This document shows, one piece after another, positions 6,735-12,740 of a stretch of DNA of 12,740 bases (the stretch's first letter is position 1; each line of letters begins with the position of its first letter). The position numbers were made by a program, and so were the translations under genes. The DNA is taken from positions 1 through 12,740 of the forward strand of contig UQWE01000026.1 in assembly GCA_900544655.1 (NCBI GenBank), read 5' to 3'. The notes under the pieces are model-generated. The model did no database searches. It was given only the letters and a program-made list of their open reading frames with translations, and was not told the DNA's origin. This stretch comes from an uncultured Coriobacteriaceae bacterium. Lineage in GTDB: Bacteria; Actinomycetota; Coriobacteriia; Coriobacteriales; Atopobiaceae.

Positions 6735-6760
6735 TGCGAACGGCGTTCGTATTTGCGAAC
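6735..6760. promoter_or_regulatory. Operator-like palindrome B with an extra overlapping half-site
   Basis: GTTCGTATTTGCGAAC (6745-6760) repeats the arms and 6-bp spacing of palindrome A. An additional TGCGAAC half-site (6735-6741) faces the same GTTCG arm across only 3 bp, so three half-sites overlap in 26 bp. The two palindromes are centred 117 bp apart, about 11 helical turns, compatible with a DNA loop between bound dimers. Site B overlaps the proposed iclR -35, which suggests autoregulation. Confidence 0.6.
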
Positions 6761-6781
6761 TATCAGAATCAGTGCTAAGAA
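6753..6781 (+). promoter_or_regulatory. Candidate promoter of the iclR gene
   Basis: TTGCGA (6753-6758) and TAAGAA (6776-6781) are 17 bp apart, with a TG one base upstream of the -10 as in extended -10 promoters. Transcription would start near 6788, leaving a leader of about 70 nt. The -35 lies within palindrome B. Confidence 0.3.
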
Positions 6782-6856
6782 TGGTTAGCAACCTGAAGAA
6801 CCGAGGCTGCGCGCACGGCCTCCTGACCCGACTTTTGCCCCAAGGGAGCTCAAATA

Positions 6857-7618
6857 ATGACAACGGTTGAGGATAAGACACAGCATCGCTCGACAAAGCG
6901 CGTTCTCGACATCTTCGAGGCGCTTGCGAACGCTTCCGAGGGACTCACGATGGCGGAGATCTGCCGCGAGGTGGATGCGCCCAAGGGGAGCCTCTCCCCC
7001 ATCCTGCACACGATGGCAGATACCAGCTACGTCGCTTATGACGACGCGACGAAGCGCTACTCCATCGGCCTCAAGACGTATCTGCTCGGCAAGTCGTTCG
7101 ATCGCGAGAGCACTTCGATAGGCCTGTTCATGACAGCGATGCGAGACGTAACGAACGCATGCGGAGAGACCTGTCAGCTCGGCGTTCTCGACCGTGGCCG
7201 CGTGCTCTACATCGCTAAGGTGGACTCGCCCCAGCCCGTTCGCCTCACCTCGAGCATCGGCAAGACGCTGCCCATCCACTACACGGCAATTGGCAAGGCA
7301 CTCGTAAGCGAAATGGACGAGGAGAAAGTGCGCGCGATGCTCCACGAGCCGCTCGAGCGACCCACCGACGCCACGGTGCGAACTGCCGATGAGTTCATCG
7401 ACCAGCTTGCCGAGGTAAGGAACGAGGGCTTCGCCTATGACCGGGAAGAGACAACGAAGGCTGTTCAGTGCATCGGCATAGGCATACGCAGCCATGGCAC
7501 GATTCAGTACGGATTGTCAGTTACGACGCCCTCCTATCGCCTCACTGAAGACAAGCAAGCGCTCATCAAGGAGGCGCTCTCTCGCGCCAAGCGCCATATG
7601 GAGCGCGTGCTGGCGTAA
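6857..7618 (+). CDS. IclR-family transcriptional regulator, predicted regulator of the fucose cluster
   Basis: A 253-residue protein, the usual IclR length. An N-terminal winged helix-turn-helix (about 12-73) contains 'KRVLDIFEALANASEGLTMA' and 'EICREVDAPKGSLSPILHTM'. The C-terminal effector-binding GAF-like domain (about 80-250) includes 'IHYTAIGKALVSEM' (140-153) and 'KAVQCIGIGI' (201-210), both matching conserved family positions. IclR proteins bind palindromes as dimers or tetramers and respond to small sugar acids or keto acids; here a pathway intermediate such as L-fuconate or 2-keto-3-deoxy-L-fuconate is a plausible ligand. It is divergent from the cluster, as cj0480c (also IclR) is next to the C. 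jejuni fucose genes. ATG at 6857 follows AAGGGAG with 8-nt spacing. Family certain; whether it represses or activates is not visible. Confidence 0.9.
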   Translation: MTTVEDKTQHRSTKRVLDIFEALANASEGLTMAEICREVDAPKGSLSPILHTMADTSYVAYDDATKRYSIGLKTYLLGKSFDRESTSIGLFMTAMRDVTNACGETCQLGVLDRGRVLYIAKVDSPQPVRLTSSIGKTLPIHYTAIGKALVSEMDEEKVRAMLHEPLERPTDATVRTADEFIDQLAEVRNEGFAYDREETTKAVQCIGIGIRSHGTIQYGLSVTTPSYRLTEDKQALIKEALSRAKRHMERVLA

Positions 7619-7652
7619 GGGCGGCTCAGACCAAGTCAACGCCCGATCCTCG

Positions 7653-7691
7653 ATTCGCGGAGCGGGTCATGAGTATTCGCGGAGCGGGTCA
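7653..7691 (+). repeat. Two 17-bp direct repeats, 22-bp period
   Basis: ATTCGCGGAGCGGGTCA occurs exactly at 7653-7669 and again at 7675-7691, separated by TGAGT. It fills most of the 79-bp convergent gap between iclR and the cyclo-ligase gene. There is no obvious terminator hairpin in the gap. The repeats may come from local duplication or belong to a dispersed family; this cannot be told from one locus. Confidence 0.75.
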
Positions 7692-7697
7692 CAAACA

Positions 7698-8288
7698 CTA
7701 GCGAAGCAGACGGGTCTCGGTGGCGACGATGCCGACGGCACGGTCATGTGTCTCGAGGGCACCCATATCGGCGAGGGACGGCATCAGCGTCGCATCCCGG
7801 CAGAGCCCGATGGAGACGCCCCCGAATCGCTCGAGGAACGCGTCATAGAAGCCACCGCCATAGCCCAGGCGATAGCCCATCTCGTCAAAGGCAAGACCCG
7901 GAACGAGCGTGACCGAGCGCTCACCGAGGCACGCAGGGTCAACGCGCCGCTCCCCGCGCGCCAGTGGCTCTTCGATGCCCATCGCGCTCACTTCGAGCTC
8001 GTCACTTGCCTCGACGCGATACCACGCGAGAGAGCGAGGACCCGTCACGCGTGGCGCCGCCACCACCTTGCCGGCCCCCCAAGCAAGGCGCACGAGTTCG
8101 CGCGTATCGACCTCATCCCTCACGGAGAAGTACGCGAGTACCGCCGAAGCCTCGCGCCATTCCTCGGTCGCCGCCACGGCAGCCGCGATCCGCGCGTCGA
8201 CCTCGGCGCGAACGGAAGGACCCAGCCCCCGGCGAAGTGCCAGGAGCTGGGTCCTCAGCTGTTTCTTATCGAGTGGCACGGTAGCCAC
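7698..8288 (-). CDS. 5-formyltetrahydrofolate cyclo-ligase
   Basis: A 196-residue cytosolic enzyme of the 5-FTHF cyclo-ligase (MTHFS) family, which uses ATP to convert 5-formyltetrahydrofolate to 5,10-methenyltetrahydrofolate in the one-carbon pool. The family length is about 180-200. The N-terminus 'DKKQLRTQLLALRRGL' matches the basic helix containing the ATP-binding K..LR pattern, and the C-terminal signature 'LVPGLAFDEMGYRLGYGGGFYD' positions (split here: LVPGLAFDEMG, then YRLGYGGGFYD) is diagnostic. The GTG at 8286-8288 is the likely start, 8 nt after the valS stop; its ribosome site (AAGGCG) is weak, so translation may be coupled to valS. A second in-frame GTG at codon 4 is an alternative. 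It forms a two-gene unit with valS and converges with iclR. Confidence 0.92.
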   Translation of the reverse strand: MATVPLDKKQLRTQLLALRRGLGPSVRAEVDARIAAAVAATEEWREASAVLAYFSVRDEVDTRELVRLAWGAGKVVAAPRVTGPRSLAWYRVEASDELEVSAMGIEEPLARGERRVDPACLGERSVTLVPGLAFDEMGYRLGYGGGFYDAFLERFGGVSIGLCRDATLMPSLADMGALETHDRAVGIVATETRLLR

Positions 8289-8296
8289 GGAACGCC

Positions 8297-11035
8297 TTAG
8301 GCGAGGTCCGCGAGCTGGGCCTTGATGCGCTCGACCGTGGCGGTAAGATCGGCGGCACGCTCGCGCTTGGCAGCGACGACCTCGGCCGTCGCCTTGGCGA
8401 GGAAGCCCTCGTTGGAGAGGGTACGCTCGACGCCGGCGAGCTCCTTCTCGGCCTTGGCGAGGTCCTTCTCGAGCTTCTTGCCCTCGGCGGCGAAATCGAC
8501 GAGGTCGCCCATGACGACGAAGGCCTCGAAGTCGCTCTCGACGAGCGTGACGGAGGCGGCGGGCTTCTTGGCGTCCTCGGCGACGGTGAGCTCGCTCACG
8601 CGGCCGACGTTCTTGACGAAGTCGGTCTGGCTGGCGAGCTTGGAGACGGCATCGGCGTCAGCGTGGACGACGACCGCGAGCTCGGTCTTGGGAGAGAGCT
8701 TGTAGCGGGCGCGAGCGGAGCGAACGCCGGCGACCAGACGACGGGCAATGTCAAACGTGGACTCGGCCTCGTCATCGACGAAGGCGGCAAGGGCCTCGGG
8801 CTCGGGCCATACGGCCATCATGAGGAAGCGGCCGGCATGCGCGGCGTAGTTGCCCTCGCCGTCAGCGTCGAGCTCGCTGGCGGGCATGGTGTCCCACACG
8901 CTCTCGGTCACGAACGGCATGACCGGGTGCAGCATGCGCAGCGACGCGTCGAGGACATAGACGAGGTTGCGCTGGACCTGCAGACGCTCCTCGCCCTCGC
9001 CGTCGAGCAGGCGACCCTTGCAAAGCTCGATGTACCAGTCGCAGACCTCACCCCAGAAGAAGCTCTGGAGCTCGCGGGCGTAGTCACCGAGCTCATAGGA
9101 CTCGAGGCGGTTGGTCGACTCAGACACCATCTTGGCGAGGCGGCTGAGCATCCAGGCGTCCTCGGGCGTGGCGGCCTTGGCGGGGCCAGGCGTGTAGCCG
9201 TCCATGTTCATGAGGACGAAGCGGCTCGCGTTCCAGATCTTCGTGACGAAGCTCTTGGCCTGCTCAGTGCGCGGGCTATCGATGAGCTCCTTCGTCTTCT
9301 TGTCGATGTTGGCGTCGAACTTGACGTCCTGGTTGTTGGTGATGAGCGTCAGGAGGTTGAAGCGCATGGCGTCAGCACCATACTTGGCGATGAGGTCCAT
9401 GGGGTTTACGCCGTTGCCCTTGGACTTGGACATGCGGCTGCCGTCCTTGGCAAGGATCGTGGCGTAGATGACCACGTCCTTGAACGGAATCTCCTTGGTG
9501 AAGTAGAGCGAGCTCATGATCATGCGGGCGACCCACAGCGCGATGATGTCGCGGGCGGTGACGAGCGCCGTCGTGGGGTGGTGGCCCTCCATCTGCTCCG
9601 GGTGATCCGGCCAACCCTGCGTGGCGAAGGTCCACAGCTGCGAGGAGAACCAGGTGTCGAGGACGTTCTCGTCCTGGTGGACGTGCTTGCCGTGGCAGTG
9701 CGGGCACTCGTGGACGTCATCCATGCAGGCGTCCTCCCAGCCGCAGTCCTCGCAGTAGAAGACGGGGATGCGGTGGCCCCACCAAAGCTGGCGGGAGATG
9801 CACCAGTCCTTCAGGTTCTCCATCCAGGTGGTGTAGGTGTCAGTCCAGCGGGCGGGATGGAACTTGACCTCGCCAGACTTCACGACATCAAGCGCCGGAC
9901 CCTTGAGCTTGTCAACGGCGACGAACCACTGCTCGGACAGCCACGGCTCGAGGGCCGCGTCGCAGCGATAGCAGTGCATGACGGAGTGCTCGAGCTCGTC
10001 AACGTGGTCGAGCAGGCCGTGCTCCTCGAACCAGGCGATGACGGCCTCGCGGCACTCGTCGCGGTTCATGCCCGTGAACTCGCCGTAGCCATCGACGACG
10101 ACGGCGTGCTCGTCGAAGATGTTGATCTGCGGAAGGTCGTGCGCCTGGCCCATGGCGTAGTCATTGGGGTCATGCGCCGGGGTGACCTTCACGAAGCCGG
10201 AGCCGAAGTCCTTGTCGACGTGGTAGTCCGAGAAGATGGGGATCTCGCGGTTCACGATGGGCAGCATGACGGTCTTGCCCACGAAGGCGGCCTTCTCCGG
10301 ATCGGACGGGCTGACGGCCACGCCCGTGTCACCGAGCATGGTCTCCGGACGCGTGGTGGCGACCACGATGTACTCCTGGCCGTTCACCGGCTCGGTGAGC
10401 GGGTAGCGGAGGTGCCACAGGTGGCCCTTCTCGTTCTTGTACTCAGCCTCGTCATCGGAGATGGCGGTGGTGCAGGAGGGGCACCAGTTGACGATGCGCT
10501 TGCCACGGTAGATCAGGCCATCGTGGTACCAGTCGCAGAAGACCTTGCGGACAGCCTTGGCGTAATCCGGATCCATCGTAAAGCGCTCGTCAGAGAAGTC
10601 GACCGAGCAGCCCATGCGACGGATCTGCTTGATGATCGTTCCGCCGTACTCGCGACGCCAATCCCAGCAGGCGTCGAGGAACTTCTCGCGGCCAATCTCG
10701 AGACGGGAGATGCCCTCCGCCTTGAGCTTCTTGTCCACCTTGGTCTGGGTGGCGATGCCTGCGTGGTCCGTGCCGACGATCCAGCGGGTCGAACGGCCGC
10801 GCATGCGGTTGTAGCGGATGATGGTGTCCTGAATCGAGTCATCCATGGCATGGCCCATGTGGAGCACGCCGGTGACGTTGGGCGGCGGGATGACGACGGT
10901 GCAGTCGCCTACACCCTTGCTGCGCTGATAGCAGCCAGCGTTGATCCACTGGTCAATGAGCGCAGGCTCGGTGGTTGCCGGGTCATATGTCTTGGGCATC
11001 TCGGCCGCCTGGGCCGAGGGGGTGTTCTCTGCCAC
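8297..11035 (-). CDS. valS: Valine--tRNA ligase
   Basis: A 912-residue class I aminoacyl-tRNA synthetase that charges tRNA-Val, of normal bacterial ValRS length. The ATP-binding HIGH motif appears as HMGH (59-62) after 'PPPNVTGVL', and the KMSKS loop as RMSKS (534-538). The editing domain includes 'ATTRPETMLGDTGVAVSP' (226-243) and 'VTPAHDPNDY'. Four cysteines in CEDC (428-431) and CPHC (444-447) look like a zinc-ribbon insert just before 'DTWFSSQLW'. The last 70 or so residues are Lys/Glu/Ala-rich and predicted to form the coiled-coil tRNA arm. The GTG start at 11033-11035 has AGAGG about 11 nt upstream; an in-frame ATG 12 codons later (MPKTYDP) with AGGCGG 5 nt upstream is a real alternative. 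It is followed closely by the cyclo-ligase gene. Confidence 0.97.
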   Translation of the reverse strand: MAENTPSAQAAEMPKTYDPATTEPALIDQWINAGCYQRSKGVGDCTVVIPPPNVTGVLHMGHAMDDSIQDTIIRYNRMRGRSTRWIVGTDHAGIATQTKVDKKLKAEGISRLEIGREKFLDACWDWRREYGGTIIKQIRRMGCSVDFSDERFTMDPDYAKAVRKVFCDWYHDGLIYRGKRIVNWCPSCTTAISDDEAEYKNEKGHLWHLRYPLTEPVNGQEYIVVATTRPETMLGDTGVAVSPSDPEKAAFVGKTVMLPIVNREIPIFSDYHVDKDFGSGFVKVTPAHDPNDYAMGQAHDLPQINIFDEHAVVVDGYGEFTGMNRDECREAVIAWFEEHGLLDHVDELEHSVMHCYRCDAALEPWLSEQWFVAVDKLKGPALDVVKSGEVKFHPARWTDTYTTWMENLKDWCISRQLWWGHRIPVFYCEDCGWEDACMDDVHECPHCHGKHVHQDENVLDTWFSSQLWTFATQGWPDHPEQMEGHHPTTALVTARDIIALWVARMIMSSLYFTKEIPFKDVVIYATILAKDGSRMSKSKGNGVNPMDLIAKYGADAMRFNLLTLITNNQDVKFDANIDKKTKELIDSPRTEQAKSFVTKIWNASRFVLMNMDGYTPGPAKAATPEDAWMLSRLAKMVSESTNRLESYELGDYARELQSFFWGEVCDWYIELCKGRLLDGEGEERLQVQRNLVYVLDASLRMLHPVMPFVTESVWDTMPASELDADGEGNYAAHAGRFLMMAVWPEPEALAAFVDDEAESTFDIARRLVAGVRSARARYKLSPKTELAVVVHADADAVSKLASQTDFVKNVGRVSELTVAEDAKKPAASVTLVESDFEAFVVMGDLVDFAAEGKKLEKDLAKAEKELAGVERTLSNEGFLAKATAEVVAAKRERAADLTATVERIKAQLADLA

Positions 11036-11050
11036 GAAAAGCCATCCTCT

Positions 11051-11088
11051 CGCACGTGTACAACTAGCTGTTCAGGATAACACGTGCG
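11051..11088 (-). promoter_or_regulatory. Inverted repeat in the valS leader
   Basis: CGCACGTGT (11051-11059) and ACACGTGCG (11080-11088) are perfect 9-bp arms around a 20-nt AT-richer loop. It sits 16 bp upstream of the valS start, close to the ribosome site, and could be an RNA hairpin affecting initiation or a protein-binding site (each arm contains CACGTG). No T-box consensus is visible in this leader. Confidence 0.45.
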
Positions 11089-11218
11089 TGGGGGACGAGG
11101 ACGCCATTGCGACACTCCGTCGCAGCACCACAGTTACCACCAGGCAGACCGGCCGCGCAACCAGCCTCAACATCCGTACGTGCAGCAGAGCCCGTTCCAG
11201 CGCCAGCAGAGCTGACAA

Positions 11219-11249
11219 AGGTGACAAAGGGACTGTCCCTTTGTCACCT
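11219..11249. repeat. 31-bp REP-like perfect palindrome
   Basis: AGGTGACAAAGGGAC (11219-11233) and GTCCCTTTGTCACCT (11235-11249) are 15-bp perfect arms around a single T. A partial duplicate, TGACAAAGG, directly precedes it at 11213-11221. It lies between the HIRAN gene stop and the valS leader. The stem is followed by TTTGTC on the minus strand, so weak terminator activity for the HIRAN gene is possible. The near-perfect, short-loop form resembles dispersed REP-type elements; I recall closely similar GGGACAGTCCC-cored repeats in other bacterial genomes, unverified. Confidence 0.75.
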
Positions 11250-11282
11250 CTGCCAGCACTTCGCACTCGGCAGAGCCTGCCC

Positions 11283-11609
11283 CTAGCGCGCGTCGACCAT
11301 GAACAGGCCCACGAACACCTGGTTCCAGGTCTTGGCCTCGGGATCGACCTGCTGAACGCGGCACTCGATCACGCCAGTGTGGCCAAAGTGGAGAAGCTGA
11401 GCGAGAAGCGCGTTCTTATCCGCAGGCACGAAGCCGAGCTTGACGCCCTGGAACAGGATGGCGACCGCGTTGGGGTCATAGGGATTGTCGGGCTCGGGGA
11501 CGAGTGTGAGCTGCATGCCAGGCTTGAGCTCTGACAGGACGAGGGCGCCATCCCAGTGCTGAAAACCGGCGACGTTGAACGACATGATGTGACGTGACGG
11601 CTCGTACAT
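11283..11609 (-). CDS. Stand-alone HIRAN-domain protein
   Basis: A 108-residue protein that is almost entirely one HIRAN domain: 'FNVAGFQHWDGALVLSELKPGMQLTL' then 'VPEPDNPYDPNAVAIL' and 'VKLGFVPADKNALLAQLL'. The central EPDNPYDPNAV is the family hallmark. In eukaryotic HLTF the HIRAN domain binds 3' ends of single-stranded DNA, and bacterial versions occur alone or fused to nucleases and helicases, suggesting a DNA-end or damage-related role. No cognate nuclease or helicase is adjacent here, so the function is unknown. ATG at 11607-11609 has a strong AGGAGG 6 nt upstream, which favours it over the in-frame ATG eight codons later. The neighbours (valS, a hydrolase) give no functional hint. A palindrome 34 bp after its stop may end the transcript. 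Confidence 0.82.
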   Translation of the reverse strand: MYEPSRHIMSFNVAGFQHWDGALVLSELKPGMQLTLVPEPDNPYDPNAVAILFQGVKLGFVPADKNALLAQLLHFGHTGVIECRVQQVDPEAKTWNQVFVGLFMVDAR

Positions 11610-11647
11610 GGTTGCCTCCTCATGTGGGGCGGCTTCTTTGCCTCCCT

Positions 11648-11669
11648 CTCGTTAAGGCAACCTTACGAG
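11648..11669 (-). other. Imperfect hairpin between the hydrolase and HIRAN genes
   Basis: CTCG-T-TAAGG (11648-11657) can pair with CCTTACGAG (11661-11669) around a 3-nt loop, with one bulged T. On the minus strand it is followed by AGGGAGG, not U residues, so it is not a convincing terminator. It may be part of the HIRAN gene leader. Confidence 0.25.
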
Positions 11670-11709
11670 ACGATGCGGACATTAAAGCGATACCAGCGCA
11701 ACGCCACAG

Positions 11710-12660
11710 CTAGAGGCCCTGACGGGAGAGGAAGTCCACAACATCGGACATGACCTTCTCCTTGATGGGCTCATTCAGGATCTCGTGACGAGCGCCCGGG
11801 TAGATCGTGAGCTCGACAAGGCGAACGCCGGCATTCCTGTACTCGCTCACCGCCGCGCGCACGCCACGGCCGCGATCACCCACGGGATCTTCGGCCCCGG
11901 CGATGAAATACAGCGGTAGTCCCGCCGGCACGCGACGCGCGAGTGCCTCGTTCGTCGCGTCGGCAACGAGACAGGAGAGCGTGTGATAGGCACCCACGGT
12001 GAACGGCTGGCCGCAGAGGGGGTCCGCCTGGTATTCGTCCACAACCTCAGGATCTGTGGCGATCCAGTCGACGTTCGTGCGCGCGTCCTTGATGGCTTGG
12101 GCGTAGGCACCGGCACCCATCGAATCGATGAGTTTGCTCACATAGCGCTCGCCGCGAAGAGACGCCATCACGCGCGTCAGCGTCTTGCCGGCAGCCGCCT
12201 GGACATGTGGCTGCTGGCCTGTCCCGCAAAGCACGGCCGCGCTCAGACCCTCGGCATGGCGCGTAAGGTAGACGCGCGTGACGAAGCTGCCCATCGAATG
12301 GCCAAAGATGACATGTGGGGCATCCACTAGATAGCGCTCCCCCACCAGTTCGCGAAGCGCGTGCACGTCCTCCACCAGCACGTCCACGCCACCCTCGAGC
12401 GGCATGTGGCCGAGGTCCGCCTCCGAGGAGGCCGTCTTGCCATGGCCCACGTGATCGTTCGCGCAGACGACGAAGCCCTCGCCCACGAGGTGCTCCGCGA
12501 AGGGCACGTAGCGCTCGACGTGCTCTGCCATGCCGTGGACGAGCTGTACCACGGCGCGCGGCGCGAAGTCCGGCTTGACGGCAGCGTCTGGCTCCCAGAG
12601 AAGCGCGTGGATGGTCGAGGTGCCATCGTGGCTTGGATACGTGAGCGTGGTGGTGAGCAT
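11710..12660 (-). CDS. Alpha/beta hydrolase, monoacylglycerol lipase / lysophospholipase-like
   Basis: A 316-residue serine hydrolase of the Hydrolase_4 (PldB/MGLL-like) group, which usually cleaves monoacylglycerols or lysophospholipids. The sequence shows the oxyanion-region motif VHGMAEH (41-47) typical of MGLL-like enzymes, the nucleophile elbow GHSMG (120-124) with Ser122, the probable acid Asp258 in 'AGAEDPVGD', and His292 in 'PGARHEILNE'. A variable cap region covers about 145-225. No signal peptide or membrane helix is seen, so it is probably cytosolic or loosely membrane-bound. I chose the ATG at 12658-12660 because of the AGGAGG 5 nt upstream; the frame stays open to 12735, but the extra residues look non-coding. 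The exact substrate cannot be decided. Its right side reaches the window edge with no other gene. Confidence 0.88.
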   Translation of the reverse strand: MLTTTLTYPSHDGTSTIHALLWEPDAAVKPDFAPRAVVQLVHGMAEHVERYVPFAEHLVGEGFVVCANDHVGHGKTASSEADLGHMPLEGGVDVLVEDVHALRELVGERYLVDAPHVIFGHSMGSFVTRVYLTRHAEGLSAAVLCGTGQQPHVQAAAGKTLTRVMASLRGERYVSKLIDSMGAGAYAQAIKDARTNVDWIATDPEVVDEYQADPLCGQPFTVGAYHTLSCLVADATNEALARRVPAGLPLYFIAGAEDPVGDRGRGVRAAVSEYRNAGVRLVELTIYPGARHEILNEPIKEKVMSDVVDFLSRQGL

Positions 12661-12740
12661 ACGTCCTCCTGATGGAATAGTCTTGAGAGCTTTATACCCA
12701 CGCCGCACAGAAGCGGGCTGCCACCACAACCACACGACAT

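Larger units (their letters stand above)
6538..6856. promoter_or_regulatory. Divergent regulatory region between the fucose cluster and iclR
   Basis: A 319-bp non-coding region, more AT-rich than its surroundings, that must hold the promoters of both divergent transcripts. It contains two operator-like palindromes (6628-6643 and 6745-6760, listed separately), a perfect 10-bp palindrome TGCAATTGCA at 6657-6666, and a small hairpin (GAGGC 6803-6807, GCCTC 6818-6822) in the iclR leader. Ribosome sites sit at both ends: GGGAGGA for the dehydratase gene and AAGGGAG for iclR. Confidence 0.7.

Noticed and set aside
6803..6822. Small hairpin in the iclR leader as an attenuator
   Set aside because: The stem is only about 5 bp and the nearest U-rich stretch is several bases away, so it is too weak to call.
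8663..11080. Very long plus-strand open frame (805 codons) antisense to valS
   Set aside because: The valS protein is unmistakable on the minus strand. The antisense translation is compositionally biased, with no motif, and its existence is explained by high GC at third codon positions.
11036..11282. Possible T-box riboswitch upstream of valS
   Set aside because: No T-box core sequence or antiterminator/terminator pair could be found on the minus strand; only an inverted repeat and a REP-like palindrome are visible.
12661..12735. N-terminal extension of the alpha/beta hydrolase to an ATG at 12735
   Set aside because: The added residues do not look like a signal peptide or the family, and the ATG at 12660 has a well-spaced AGGAGG.
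1..12740. CRISPR arrays, tRNA/rRNA genes, transposases, phage or defence systems
   Set aside because: No regularly spaced repeats, tRNA-like cloverleaf with a CCA end, or recognisable mobile-element or defence proteins were seen on reading both strands.

Overview
The window is high-GC bacterial DNA with short intergenic gaps and mostly clear Shine-Dalgarno sites. Gene content and style suggest a gut-associated actinobacterium, plausibly class Coriobacteriia (Collinsella/Olsenella-like). That placement is an inference from composition and general resemblance, not from a marker gene comparison.

Layout. At the left edge (1-275, +) is the C-terminal end of a PucR/CdaR-type helix-turn-helix regulator. 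Converging on it is a six-gene minus-strand cluster (6537 down to 385) that closes with an intrinsic terminator at 329-360. In transcription order it encodes a UxaA-family sugar-acid dehydratase, a short-chain dehydrogenase of the L-fucose dehydrogenase type, a FucP-type MFS permease, a COG3618 amidohydrolase/lactonase, a FucU mutarotase and a DapA-family aldolase. A 319-bp divergent regulatory region follows (6538-6856), holding two copies of a GTTCG-N6-CGAAC palindrome, then an IclR-family regulator (6857-7618, +). Converging on that regulator are valS and a 5-formyltetrahydrofolate cyclo-ligase gene (11035 to 7698, -). Upstream on the same strand lie a stand-alone HIRAN-domain protein (11609-11283) and a monoacylglycerol-lipase-like alpha/beta hydrolase (12660-11710).

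How the genes work together. The cluster encodes a complete non-phosphorylating L-fucose route: uptake (FucP), anomer interconversion (FucU), oxidation to L-fuconolactone (SDR), lactone hydrolysis (amidohydrolase), dehydration to 2-keto-3-deoxy-L-fuconate (UxaA family) and retro-aldol cleavage to pyruvate and L-lactaldehyde (DapA family). The divergent IclR protein is the likely regulator. From memory, gene content and the SDR-fucP-amidohydrolase-fucU order match the Campylobacter jejuni fucose island (cj0480c-cj0490), except that the dehydratase is one intact gene and no lactaldehyde dehydrogenase is present. No fucose kinase, isomerase or fuculose-phosphate aldolase is seen.

The most interesting points are this compact pathway in an actinobacterium-like genome, a FucP homologue lacking the proton-coupling Asp46, the paired operator-like palindromes, two perfect hairpins bracketing fucU, and a 31-bp REP-like palindrome upstream of valS. 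No RNA genes, CRISPR arrays, transposase genes or phage genes were found.
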